In this document: piece after piece, positions 55,019-63,252 of the stretch
Position numbering within the stretch: position 1 is the stretch's first letter
Layout of the letters: each line of letters opens with the position of its first letter
Origin: Lacrimispora celerecrescens
GTDB lineage: Bacteria > Bacillota > Clostridia > Lachnospirales > Lachnospiraceae
Reading direction: 5' to 3'
NCBI RefSeq assembly: GCF_000732605.1
Contig: NZ_JPME01000003.1
Location: 124,151 to 188,150, forward strand
Length of the DNA: 64,000 nt
Program-made: the position numbers and the translations under genes
The notes under the pieces: generated by a model
Seen by the model: the letters and a program-made list of their open reading frames with translations, nothing else
The model's database searches: none
What the model was told of the DNA's origin: nothing

Positions 55019-56284
55019 ATGAGCCAGACATTTTTTGATTTACGGGAGTTTATCATAATTGTACTAAAGAAGCTTAAAATGACAATAGGAATTACATTGA
55101 CACTGACTGTGGTTATGGCTTTGTATCGTTTTATACCGCTGATGATCCAATATATCAATTATGACAATATTACTGCCGAACAGATGATGAATGCAGATGT
55201 AGATTTTCCGTATTATTATCAGGCTCGCAGGACTTTGTATATAGAGCCTGTTTATGAGGCTATAGGACAGACATATATAGACAAGTCAAAGCAAATATTA
55301 GAAACATATGGAGCTGTACAGTTTAATGATGAAGTTATAGGGCCGATCGTAGATGAGTATTATATCGATATGGCTGCATATTATAATGAGAATCAGGATG
55401 CACAGTTAGAGTATCATTATATAACATCAGCTCAAAAGAAAAATTTTTTAACAGAGAATTTCTATGAGGCATTTACCATCAGCCTGCCTTCAGACCACAT
55501 CATAAACCTAAGCGTGAAGACGCCGAACGAGGAATTATCTAACACACTTTTGGAAGCATGGGAGAGGAATTTGAATAAGTATGTAGAGGGAGTGCTCGGT
55601 AAGTATGATTATAAAATAACAGTAGGTCAGGTGGGTAAAACCGTTCCACAGAGTTTTACAGGCGGCGCAGAAATAAGCCCTTCATCTACTCAGAGTATAA
55701 AACATAGAAATAGTATGTCTTTTATAGCTGCAAGGACGATAAAAGGTGGCATTTGGGGAATCGGTGTAGGTATCCTCATCAGCATAGTTATATCATTCTT
55801 CACTTACGCACTTAGTACAAAGATAGAGTATGAGAGTGATCTATCTCCTTTTTCTTTTCCTGTAATTGCAAGTATAAGGCGGGAAAAGAAAAAAGGGCTT
55901 GGCTTTATCAATCGTATGGTCGATAAATTAGAAGGAAATGCAGCAGACTGTTACAGTTTAGAAACAGCTGCGAATATTACCGCAGAGTATGTAAATGCAT
56001 CACAGGGGCCAAACTCGATAGTGTTACTAACAGGTGATATATGTAATATCGAACTTGAATCATTATGTGATTTATTAAACAAATTATCAGCAGGAGAAAA
56101 GATGAGTTTTATCTGTGGTACAGATATTCTGACCAATGCCGGTACATTTAAGAAAACGAAAGATGCAGATAAGGTTATCGTTGTATCACAGATTGGCGTT
56201 TCATATAAAGAGAGCATTAAGAAAAGTGTTGATTTGATAAGAAGCATTGATAAGCAAATACTTGGTTTTGTACTTATTAAGTAA
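55019..56284 (+). CDS. Wzz/CapA-like chain-length regulator with degenerate kinase-like tail
   Basis: A 421-aa membrane protein. A cytoplasmic N-terminus (FDLREFIIIVLKKLK) leads into TM1 near residues 22-42, an external domain to about 240, and TM2 near 245-268, as in Wzz/Wzc-type proteins. The cytoplasmic C-terminal 150 residues follow the order of a BY-kinase fold (NITAEYVNASQGPNSIVLLTGD, then VIVVSQIGVSYKESIKKSVDLI) but lack a P-loop GKST and a tyrosine tail, so it cannot act as a kinase. It probably sets chain length with the polymerase encoded next. Confidence 0.75.
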   Translation: MSQTFFDLREFIIIVLKKLKMTIGITLTLTVVMALYRFIPLMIQYINYDNITAEQMMNADVDFPYYYQARRTLYIEPVYEAIGQTYIDKSKQILETYGAVQFNDEVIGPIVDEYYIDMAAYYNENQDAQLEYHYITSAQKKNFLTENFYEAFTISLPSDHIINLSVKTPNEELSNTLLEAWERNLNKYVEGVLGKYDYKITVGQVGKTVPQSFTGGAEISPSSTQSIKHRNSMSFIAARTIKGGIWGIGVGILISIVISFFTYALSTKIEYESDLSPFSFPVIASIRREKKKGLGFINRMVDKLEGNAADCYSLETAANITAEYVNASQGPNSIVLLTGDICNIELESLCDLLNKLSAGEKMSFICGTDILTNAGTFKKTKDADKVIVVSQIGVSYKESIKKSVDLIRSIDKQILGFVLIK

Positions 56285-56296
56285 AGAGGTAGATTC

Positions 56297-57373
56297 ATGA
56301 CTTATTTTATGATGATACTTATAACTGGAATACTGATAAATATATGTCTGCCGTATATGAAACAGCAGACGTTGGGTACTATCAGTATATTTGGCTATGA
56401 GTTCAGGTTCAAAAGAGAGTTCTTTATAGCGATTGTTGCGTTGCCGATGTTCTTGTTGCTCGCACTCCAATATGCAGTTAATAGCGATTATGATAATTAT
56501 ATAAAAATATTTTATCAAGTTCAGCTTGGAGAAAGTAATATCGAGATTGGGTACAGGCTGATTAACAAAATGACTGCAATGCTGAATTTGGATTTTCAGT
56601 GGATTTATATTATCATGTACGGAATTTCTTTTGTATTATTGGTAAAGTGTTTGCTTCCGTATTCAGAAGACATCTTTTTATCTCTGATTTTACTCTTTTT
56701 TTGTTTTTTTGAAATAGTATTTATACAGATACGCCAGCTTGCTGCAGTACTTATATGTATGTCAGCATTTCACCTTATTGCCGAGAAAAAAATGTGGAGG
56801 TATTTCCTGGCTGTTTTAATTGCCTGTTCATTTCATAAATCAGCTGTAATAATGTTGCCGATGTATTTTTTTCTGACATATGATTTCAAATTTACTTATT
56901 ATTTGATGATAGGCGGAGCTTTGTTTGGGCTTGGTTTTTTTTCCAACAGATGGATACCTTTTTTGCTTGGTAAGTTCATACCTGAACGAGTAGGTTGGTT
57001 TCAGATGTATAAAAGTAACCCGATCAGTAAATGGCAGTCTTTATTTATCTTACTGATGTTAGTTATTGTTATTTTGTATTATGATCAGATTAAAGAGATG
57101 CACGCATTTAACAGGATATTATTAAATGCTTTTTTGCTTAGAATAATAATATATTTATGTGGGAACTGGATTCCCGAAAATAGGAGGTTCGGTTTTTATT
57201 TTTATCTGCCGATTACGATTTTAATTCCAAATTTGCTTGCTCGTGAAAAAAACAAATATTTGAAAAGCCTACTGTCATTTATAGTATGTGCTTCGGTATT
57301 TGTCGTGTTTTGGTTACAATATGGTGGGAGAGAATGGATGAATTATAAGAGTATATTTTCACGCATAGGTTGA
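56297..57373 (+). CDS. EpsG-family polysaccharide polymerase
   Basis: A 358-aa membrane protein with about 10 helices. NSDYDNYIKIFYQ and EIGYRLINKM near residues 58-85 are the EpsG-type signature, with RQLAAVLICMSAF and ACSFHKSAVIMLP later, matching the conserved R-Q-x-x-A and F-H-x-S-A motifs. Such proteins polymerise repeat units after Wzx export. It is the last intact gene of the AT-rich locus. With the ligase-like gene at 43086, the locus holds two polymerase-class proteins. Confidence 0.85.
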   Translation: MTYFMMILITGILINICLPYMKQQTLGTISIFGYEFRFKREFFIAIVALPMFLLLALQYAVNSDYDNYIKIFYQVQLGESNIEIGYRLINKMTAMLNLDFQWIYIIMYGISFVLLVKCLLPYSEDIFLSLILLFFCFFEIVFIQIRQLAAVLICMSAFHLIAEKKMWRYFLAVLIACSFHKSAVIMLPMYFFLTYDFKFTYYLMIGGALFGLGFFSNRWIPFLLGKFIPERVGWFQMYKSNPISKWQSLFILLMLVIVILYYDQIKEMHAFNRILLNAFLLRIIIYLCGNWIPENRRFGFYFYLPITILIPNLLAREKNKYLKSLLSFIVCASVFVVFWLQYGGREWMNYKSIFSRIG

Positions 57374-57437
57374 AAGTTGATTTGAATTAAAAAAATTTAA
57401 CACGCTCCTGGAGTATCCCAAAGATTGTTTAAACCTT

Positions 57438-57468
57438 CAAACTGATATAAGATACAATTATCAGTTTG
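57438..57468. repeat. Inverted repeat at the left side of the IS256 remnant
   Basis: CAAACTGATA and its complement around an 11-base loop. It could be a weak terminator of the polysaccharide operon or part of the inserted sequence. Confidence 0.4.
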
Positions 57469-57479
57469 GAGGTATTTTT

Positions 57480-58240
57480 ATGGTGAAACGAAAAGATACA
57501 CTGCAAAAGGCTGCCATGGATGATATATAATTAATTTCGCAAATTCAATTTCAAAAAAATAGACATGGTCTATAGCCGTTTAAAATGCCTTGGGATGCTG
57601 GAATCCATTCTAGAAGTATTTCCGGATACAAAGTATCAAAGAGTACTGTACATTTCTACCGGAATATATTCTCTGCTACTCCACGTTATAAGATGAAAGA
57701 AGTCCCTGTGCTGCTAAAGGCTACCCATGCTCAAGAGTGTAAAGCTTCTACAAGAGAAAATGCAAAACAAGTAGCTGAAAGACTAAAATGAAACTGACAT
57801 CGGTAGCCAAAAAGGTCGAAGATGGAATCGAAGAAACACTTACATACATGGATTTCCATAGCCAACACTGGACTAAAATTCGTACCAACAACAACATTAA
57901 GAGACTAATCAAGAAATTAAACGCAGAACCTGTGCAATTAGTGCATTCCCTGATTGGCAAAGTGCTTTGATGCTTGTATGTGCCAGATTACGTCATGTAG
58001 CTGAAACCCAATGGGGTACAAAACGCTACATGAATATGGAGCATCTAAAAGAAATGGATATCCATTACGAGTCTGATATCATAGCCGGCGGACTACCGGC
58101 TACCAGACGGTTGAAATACTATTTGCGAAAAATTCTTGACACCATCTGTGGTATACCTTTCATATTACCGGCTAAACAAACGGTATACATAAAATTATTT
58201 TATAAAATGCACACCTTTATTTTTTGTAAAATCTAGAGAA
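57480..58240 (+). mobile_element. Degraded IS256-family transposase gene
   Basis: Pieces of one transposase appear in shifting frames. A start MVKRKDTLQKA at 57480 stops after 16 codons. From about 57590 follow EVFPDTKYQR, then STVHFYRNIFSATPRYKMKE in another frame, EDGIEETLTYMDF with HWTKIRTNN, then RRTCAISAFPDWQSALM and LRHVAETQWGTKRYMNMEHL. The order and wording match the C-terminal half of IS256-type transposases. The middle of the gene, including most of the DDE domain, is missing and there are at least three frameshifts, so it is inactive. It marks the right end of the AT-rich polysaccharide locus. Confidence 0.85.
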
Positions 58241-58370
58241 TAGTTAAGATTAGTAATAGTGCTGGATGGCTTTTCCGATGACTGTGTTGAAACACGGCTG
58301 CCATTATGGGAAAGCTTTCTTTAATTTGAATAGCAATAATATACTAAATTTATTAAAAATAAAAAACCCC

Positions 58371-58413
58371 TTGCAATTTATCTCTACATAGAGTAATATA
58401 TAACTACATAGAG
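58371..58413 (+). promoter_or_regulatory. Promoter and likely MarR operator
   Basis: TTGCAA at 58371-58376, a 17-base spacer and TAATAT at 58394-58399. CTACATAGAG occurs twice exactly 20 bases apart (58384-58393, 58404-58413), straddling the -10; the first lies within the palindrome CTCTACATAGAG. Two helical turns between sites is typical of autoregulated MarR promoters. Confidence 0.75.
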
Positions 58414-58430
58414 ATAATATAGGAGATGAA

Positions 58431-58865
58431 ATGGCAAAAACAGAATTAAAAATCCTAATTGGCCTACACCGGGCCGTAAACTATATTGACCGCCAATCAA
58501 CCAAGATATTTTCAGAGTACAATCTTACCATGGGCCAATTTGCCGTATTAGAGGCATTATATCACAAAGGAGACATGACCATCGGTCAGGTTCAGGAAAA
58601 AATATTAAGTTCCAGCGGAACCATTCCTCTTATTATAAATAACCTTGAAAAAAGAGGGTATCTTATAAGGAAAGCAGACAGCAAAGATAAGAGGCGATGC
58701 ATTCTCCATATCACAGCTCAGGGACAAGAATTGATTGGTCAGGTATATCCAAGAAATGAAGCCAGAATTATTGAGTTAATGACTCATTGGACTGATGAAG
58801 AAAAAGAACAATTGGCAATTTTATTAAAAAAGTTTGGAGATGAGATGAATGGAGAGAAAGATTAA
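58431..58865 (+). CDS. MarR-family transcriptional regulator
   Basis: A 144-aa dimeric winged-helix regulator. Features are GQFAVLEALYHKGDMTIGQVQEKIL (helix-turn-helix start), SSSGTIPLIINNLEKRGYLIRK (recognition helix) and DSKDKRRCILHITAQGQEL (wing). The promoter carries repeated CTACATAGAG sites consistent with autorepression. The gene overlaps the pirin gene by 17 bases, and pirin and nitroreductase genes follow, a combination often linked to response to quinones or electrophiles. The inducer is unknown. Confidence 0.92.
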   Translation: MAKTELKILIGLHRAVNYIDRQSTKIFSEYNLTMGQFAVLEALYHKGDMTIGQVQEKILSSSGTIPLIINNLEKRGYLIRKADSKDKRRCILHITAQGQELIGQVYPRNEARIIELMTHWTDEEKEQLAILLKKFGDEMNGEKD

Positions 58866-59694
58866 AAGACAGGTAAGAGGTTTTAGAACCCAGGATGGTG
58901 CAGGCGTAAACCTGGTAAGGGTGTTAGGACATGAAACAATGGAAGAATACGATCCCATACTGATGCTGGATTCCTTTGACAGTACAAATCCCGATGATTA
59001 CACGGCCGGATTCCCCATGCACCCGCATAGGGGCATTGAAACCATCAGTTATGTATACCGCGGGCAGATGGTTCATAAGGATAGTTTGGGAAATGAAGAT
59101 TCCATTTCAGACGGAGAAGTCCAGTGGATGACAGCAGGCTCCGGAATCCTGCATGAAGAGAAGCTGCCTGCTTCAGCACGAATGCTTGGTGTACAGCTGT
59201 GGCTGAATTTACCGTCAAAGGATAAAATGACCGCTCCTTCTTACCACAGCATAAAAAATGATGAGATTGAAGAGATCAATCTTGAAAGTGGAAAATTGAG
59301 ACTGCTTGCCGGGCAATATAAAGACAATAAAGGATATGAGGGCAAATATCTTCCTCTGGATTACTACGATATCCATCTAGATCCCAACGCTTCCATTTCC
59401 TTAGATACGGAGCCAAACCGCTCGGTTATGATCTTTACCCTGTCAGGAGAGGTTTCTGTAGGAGGAGAACTGGTGAGAGAGAAGACAGCGGCGAAGCTTA
59501 CCTCTGGAGATACGGTCGAGATAAAAAGTGCTGAAAAGAATGCTCAGGTATTATTTATAAGTTCAACGTCTTTGGGAGAGCCTATAGCCTGGGGCGGCCC
59601 CATTGTCATGAATACGAAAGCCGAATTGCAAAAAGCTTTTACAGATTTAAATCAAGGAACATTCTTACAAAAGGGAATGTCATATGACGACTAA
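58849..59694 (+). CDS. Pirin family protein
   Basis: A 281-aa bicupin. The N-terminal cupin has the pirin metal motif: GFPMHPHRGIETISYVYRG with HPHRG, and GILHEEKLP (a His and Glu), giving the usual three His and one Glu. PTGSEWMTAGSG-like context appears as QWMTAGSGILH. Bacterial pirins include quercetin 2,3-dioxygenases and redox-linked regulators; the substrate is not clear. It overlaps the MarR gene and precedes a nitroreductase-family gene, so it is probably under MarR control. Confidence 0.9.
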   Translation: MERKIKRQVRGFRTQDGAGVNLVRVLGHETMEEYDPILMLDSFDSTNPDDYTAGFPMHPHRGIETISYVYRGQMVHKDSLGNEDSISDGEVQWMTAGSGILHEEKLPASARMLGVQLWLNLPSKDKMTAPSYHSIKNDEIEEINLESGKLRLLAGQYKDNKGYEGKYLPLDYYDIHLDPNASISLDTEPNRSVMIFTLSGEVSVGGELVREKTAAKLTSGDTVEIKSAEKNAQVLFISSTSLGEPIAWGGPIVMNTKAELQKAFTDLNQGTFLQKGMSYDD

Positions 59695-59733
59695 TAAAAC
59701 TAAAATTATTTAATTAGAATAGGAGGAATTAAA

Positions 59734-60306
59734 ATGAGCATTATTAAATCATTAGAAAAGAGAAGAAGCTATTACAACATTAATAAAGAACTTCCCGTTA
59801 ATACTAGCGAAGTCATTGAACAGATTGAAAAATTGACAGAACTGGTGCCCGATGCTTTTAATATGAAAAGCTCCCGCATTGTGGTGGCCTTAGAAGAAAA
59901 GCAGGAGCTATTATGGGATTCTATCTATGACGCTTTCGGGGGCCAGGTTCCAAGAGAAAAAATAGACAGCTTTAAAGCAGGGGCAGGAACCATTCTTTAT
60001 TTCTACGATCAGGAGGTCGTAAAAGGGCTTCAGGGACAGTTTCCGCTATATGCAGATAATTTCCCCGCCTGGGCGATGCAGTCCAGTGCAATGCTTCAAA
60101 TCAGCATCTGGAGCGGGCTGCGGGAATTAGGGATCGGTGCTTCCTTACAGCATTACAATCCTGTTATAGATCAGAAAGTCCGGGAACTGTTTAATTTGCC
60201 GGAAAGCTATCTGCTGATTGGCCAAATGCCTTTTGGAGGTATTGTAAAAGAGCCTGAAGCAAAAGAAAAGGAAGATATTTCAAAACGAGTTCGGATTGAA
60301 CGATAA
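59734..60306 (+). CDS. Nitroreductase-family oxidoreductase
   Basis: A 190-aa flavoprotein of the NfsB/FRP-like superfamily, closest in layout to the HBN1/Frm2 type: KRRSYYNINKELPV near the start supplies the phosphate-binding Arg, DAFNMKSSRIVVALEE the FMN-facing Ser, and LRELGIGASLQHYNP with GGIVKEP the C-terminal FMN contacts. It reduces quinones, nitro compounds or similar electrophiles using NAD(P)H. A GGAGG site precedes the ATG. It is the last gene of the MarR operon; a terminator lies 25 bases after it. Confidence 0.87.
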   Translation: MSIIKSLEKRRSYYNINKELPVNTSEVIEQIEKLTELVPDAFNMKSSRIVVALEEKQELLWDSIYDAFGGQVPREKIDSFKAGAGTILYFYDQEVVKGLQGQFPLYADNFPAWAMQSSAMLQISIWSGLRELGIGASLQHYNPVIDQKVRELFNLPESYLLIGQMPFGGIVKEPEAKEKEDISKRVRIER

Positions 60307-60331
60307 ATTAATTAAATTTTATCCAAATTTG

Positions 60332-60364
60332 AAAAAGCAGGCGTAATATACGCTTGCTTTTTTA
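60332..60364 (+). terminator. Rho-independent terminator of the MarR operon
   Basis: AAAAAGCAGGCGT and ACGCTTGCTTTTT arms with one mismatch and a 5-base loop, ending in a T-run. Confidence 0.85.
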
Positions 60365-60835
60365 CGTCAACTCTCTCGTTACTCAACATCTTTTCCGATA
60401 CCGAACTTCTTTCCATCGTCTGCTTGCCGCCCAATCGGTCATAATAAATATCCGTATTTTTAATGCAGTCGCCCTATCTATTACTTTGGAGTATACGTAA
60501 TATAACTACCTCAGACCACCCAATAGGTCCCTAATAAACCACAGGTACCCTGGATATCAGAAAAATGATGTGAATTGTTGCATATAGTCGTTAAAAGGTT
60601 ATCAGAAGTAATCAATTTTTCACGAATTTTATCGACAATCCTACACGGCACATATTGTACCTTGTTTTATTGGTATAAATAGATGTTGTATTTTTGCTTC
60701 TTTTTGGATAAAAATATGGTTAATTTATTAAAGAATGACAAAAAAATGTCGAATATTGCGATTTGTTTCGCTTTTCAAACAATAGAAAACGGCTTATAGT
60801 GATTACAAGAAAAGCAAAAAAGGAGGGTTTTCTAT
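60365..60835. other. Intergenic stretch without a supported gene
   Basis: About 470 bases. The left half has mixed composition and stop codons in all frames; the right half is AT-rich. TATAGT at 60796-60801 could be a -10 for the small ORF that follows. Nothing else recognised. Confidence 0.4.
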
Positions 60836-60985
60836 ATGACAGATGCTGAGAGGCTAAGGATTATAGAGATTGAGAATGAGAGGCTTATGGAAGAGAATGA
60901 GAAACTCCATAAAGTGATTAAAAGGTTAAATCAGACGCTTAACAGATTAATAGGTCGTTACATAAGAGCTGACGAGGTTGCCTGA
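60836..60985 (+). CDS. Small coiled-coil protein, 49 aa, unknown function
   Basis: An ORF with ATG at 60836 preceded by AAGGAGGG at good spacing. The product is nearly all helix with heptads of Leu/Ile and charged residues (EIENERLMEENEKLHKVI), then a basic end (NRLIGRYIRA). It has no signal peptide or cysteines. The ENEKLxKxI segment resembles the C-terminal coiled coil of the zinc-ribbon protein encoded convergently at 61032-61439 (ETENEKLNKTIEW), so the two could be related or pair with each other. No family recognised. The strong ribosome site makes translation likely. Confidence 0.65.
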   Translation: MTDAERLRIIEIENERLMEENEKLHKVIKRLNQTLNRLIGRYIRADEVA

Positions 60986-60988
60986 CTA

Positions 60989-61029
60989 GGGATAGCCAGG
61001 GAGTGCGGGGGCACTCCCGGGAGTATCCC
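60989..61029. terminator. Nested stem-loop between convergent genes
   Basis: GGGAGTGC-GGGG-GCACTCCC inside an outer GGGATA/TATCCC pairing. It lies at the ends of the small ORF and the zinc-ribbon gene. There is no T-run on either strand, so function as an intrinsic terminator is uncertain. Confidence 0.5.
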
Positions 61030-61031
61030 TG

Positions 61032-61439
61032 TCAGGGATCGATCCCGGTTTTGGAATTTTCCTCGTTGCCGGGATCATATCCCTTTGTCTTGCGCATCAG
61101 TTCCCATATTGTTTGATGCATCCATTCAATAGTTTTATTCAGCTTTTCATTTTCTGTTTCTAATTCGGTAATGCGCTCCCCCATAAGGGCAATAATCTCC
61201 CGGTTGTTATTGACTCTGTGTGGCGCCAACAGGCGCTGGACGTAGGGAGATGATGCGGCAACGATATGGGTGGAAAGTAATTCATCTCTTGCTTCACAGG
61301 AGAGATCCATAAAATCCTGATAACTGATGGATAAGGTTACCATATCCTCCCTGCACTTGGGACAAACTGCGTTCCGCTGAAGCTGATAATATCCATAGTA
61401 ACCGCATTTGGGACAATAGTACACGGACAGTTCTCTCAT
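61032..61439 (-). CDS. Zinc-ribbon and coiled-coil protein of unknown function
   Basis: A 135-aa protein. The N-terminus has a zinc ribbon, YYCPKCGYYGYY...AVCPKCRED (two CxxC pairs at about residues 8-30). A central region includes DLSCEARDELLSTHI, and the last 45 residues form a coiled coil (GERITELETENEKLNKTIEW). The frame extends upstream to 61463, but AAGGAGGAG lies inside that extension and points to the ATG at 61439. Not a family I can name; zinc ribbons of this kind often mediate nucleic-acid or protein binding. It stands alone between terminators. Confidence 0.75.
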   Translation of the reverse strand: MRELSVYYCPKCGYYGYYQLQRNAVCPKCREDMVTLSISYQDFMDLSCEARDELLSTHIVAASSPYVQRLLAPHRVNNNREIIALMGERITELETENEKLNKTIEWMHQTIWELMRKTKGYDPGNEENSKTGIDP

Positions 61440-61597
61440 CGGTCTCCTCCTTTTTTTTACCATAAAAACAATCTACCTCTATAATATATAACGTAAAATA
61501 ATTTTAATTATAACGCAAAAAAGTACTAAAAATATAAAAAGTTGTAAGTTTATAGAAGGTATACAAAAACCCCCGGATAATTGGTGCAGAATGCATA

Positions 61598-61634
61598 AAA
61601 GAGATCCGCACGCGGCGAACGTGCGGATCTCTTT
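61598..61634 (-). terminator. Rho-independent terminator of the 61673-63013 gene
   Basis: A 15-base perfect stem (AAAGAGATCCGCACG and its complement) with a 7-base loop, followed on the minus strand by TTTTATG. Confidence 0.88.
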
Positions 61635-61672
61635 ATGTTTGAACGGATGAATCATTTGTAATATTTTTAAAT

Positions 61673-63013
61673 TTACTGGATAATGCCGTTTACATCGACA
61701 ATCCATACTTTGTCATTGGAATCCTTATAATCCTTATATCCTGCTCCAAGATCTGGCTTTGTAGCTGACTTGGAAGAGGAAGATGCTTTCTGGAGGGAAC
61801 CGCTGGCATTTACCAGATACTGCTTGCCTTCAAAGGAAATAGGAGCAACCTTTAAGTCGGCATCAGCTTCTTTTCTTAAGCCATATTCATACAGGACGTT
61901 GTCACGGATACCGTGAACTCCCTGTCCTTTGTTAGTACCTTCTGTCTGAAAGAACCATACCTGATTCTCATCCAGATCTTCGTTGTAAATTGTCTGCTTT
62001 CCGGTAGCCATGGCACCGTCTGTTCCAAAGTAGAAATTAGCGATTCCGCCGTCTTCTAAGTTGATAACGTTCAGTCCGGTCTGCATTTCTCCCTTTGTAT
62101 TGAATGCATATTTTTTGGAATCAATGGTAACTAATTCAAGACCATTTGCTGCACAGGAAGGAGCACCGTTCTTGAAATAGAAGTTGTAGATTTCTCCCTC
62201 TTCGCTAAGTCCTTCAATACCTTCGATTTCCTTCCAACCGTTAACCCGTGCACCACTCTCTGGATCATAATACTGGTATCCAGCTGCTGTAGTTGCATCA
62301 GCGGTTGCTTCGGATTCGGTTGCAGTAACAGGAAGCTTGTACCAGCCTTTCTGCATGATTCCGTTTACAAAGGTATAATAGTTTCCATCGATCTTTTTGT
62401 CGACCTGGTTTTCTACCATACGGCCGCTCTTATCAAAATAGTACCAGGAATGAGTTTCATCAAGTTCGTCGGAGTCATTTTCAAGCTCAATCCAGCCTGT
62501 CTTCATAACGCCGTCATTCTCTTGTCCTAAATAATAAATACTTCCTTCAATCTCGATCTTTCCGGTCTGCATTTCACCCTGGTCGTTGAAGTAGTACACA
62601 TTATCGTTGATTTTCTGCCACTTGGAAATAACTTCTTTACCATTTTTTCCATAGTAGTGCCATAAAAACTCAGGGGCATCAGCAGAATCCCAGAAGTTTT
62701 CATTGGCCATGGAAACCCATTTGTCAGAAACTCTTTTCCCATTTTCGTCTACGTAATATTCATCGATTTGTGTATTAGTGGCGACATTGCCGTCCTCATT
62801 TAAGTAGAACCAGTCTTCGCCTCGCTTTTTCCAGGAATCGGTTACGTAGCTGTCATTATCTTCATAAAATTTCCAGCTTCCGTTTTCTTCAACCCAGCCA
62901 ACTACCTTAGCGTAGGCGGTGGCTGCTGTGCTGATTAAGCCCAGCTCTGGAGCTGCTACGGTTAAAACACCGGCAGCGGATAATACAGCCATCAATTTTA
63001 AGTGCTTTTTCAT
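61673..63013 (-). CDS. Acidic cell-wall-binding repeat protein, paralogue of the 40460 product
   Basis: A 446-aa exported protein with a signal peptide to about residue 34 (ATAYA). A longer frame starts at 63073, but AAAGGAGAG precedes the ATG at 63013. Repeats WKFYEDNDS, WFYLNEDGNV, YYVDENGKR and WYYFDKSGRM are of the choline-binding type and rich in acidic residues. Repeat order at the N-terminus, and the C-terminal part with KGQGVHG and LVNASGSLQKA, align with the 40460-42124 protein (KGQGKFG, LVNTAGTVQKS), so the two share a C-terminal domain outside the simple repeats. No catalytic domain seen. Likely a wall-bound surface protein. Confidence 0.87.
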   Translation of the reverse strand: MKKHLKLMAVLSAAGVLTVAAPELGLISTAATAYAKVVGWVEENGSWKFYEDNDSYVTDSWKKRGEDWFYLNEDGNVATNTQIDEYYVDENGKRVSDKWVSMANENFWDSADAPEFLWHYYGKNGKEVISKWQKINDNVYYFNDQGEMQTGKIEIEGSIYYLGQENDGVMKTGWIELENDSDELDETHSWYYFDKSGRMVENQVDKKIDGNYYTFVNGIMQKGWYKLPVTATESEATADATTAAGYQYYDPESGARVNGWKEIEGIEGLSEEGEIYNFYFKNGAPSCAANGLELVTIDSKKYAFNTKGEMQTGLNVINLEDGGIANFYFGTDGAMATGKQTIYNEDLDENQVWFFQTEGTNKGQGVHGIRDNVLYEYGLRKEADADLKVAPISFEGKQYLVNASGSLQKASSSSKSATKPDLGAGYKDYKDSNDKVWIVDVNGIIQ

Positions 63014-63240
63014 AAATATGTTCTCTCCTTTTTTGCAATAAGTTTTATCGTGGCCGAAAATCCATAGTTGCATTACCCTGCGATTATACCGTATTATGAA
63101 GGCCTATAGATAGTGTGGTTTGATGGCAGATATGGAAGGAGATAACATAAAAAGAAAAAAGAAGAGAAATCCCAGGGGTTAGGAGCAACCAAAAAGAAAA
63201 GAAAGTAAGAAAACTTTAAATAGGAAAAAGGGGGGGTGTG

Positions 63241-63249
63241 TGGTATAAT
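63241..63249 (+). promoter_or_regulatory. Extended -10 of element C
   Basis: TGG-TATAAT, preceded by GTGTG, with CTA before CACGAAAGC. The same TGTGGTATAAT-N-TACACGAAAGC arrangement is found on the minus strand at copy B. No clear -35. Confidence 0.6.
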
Positions 63250-63252
63250 CTA

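Noticed and set aside
61479-61706. 75-codon minus-strand ORF
   Set aside because: It covers the terminator of the cell-wall-binding gene and overlaps its end; no ribosome site or domain.
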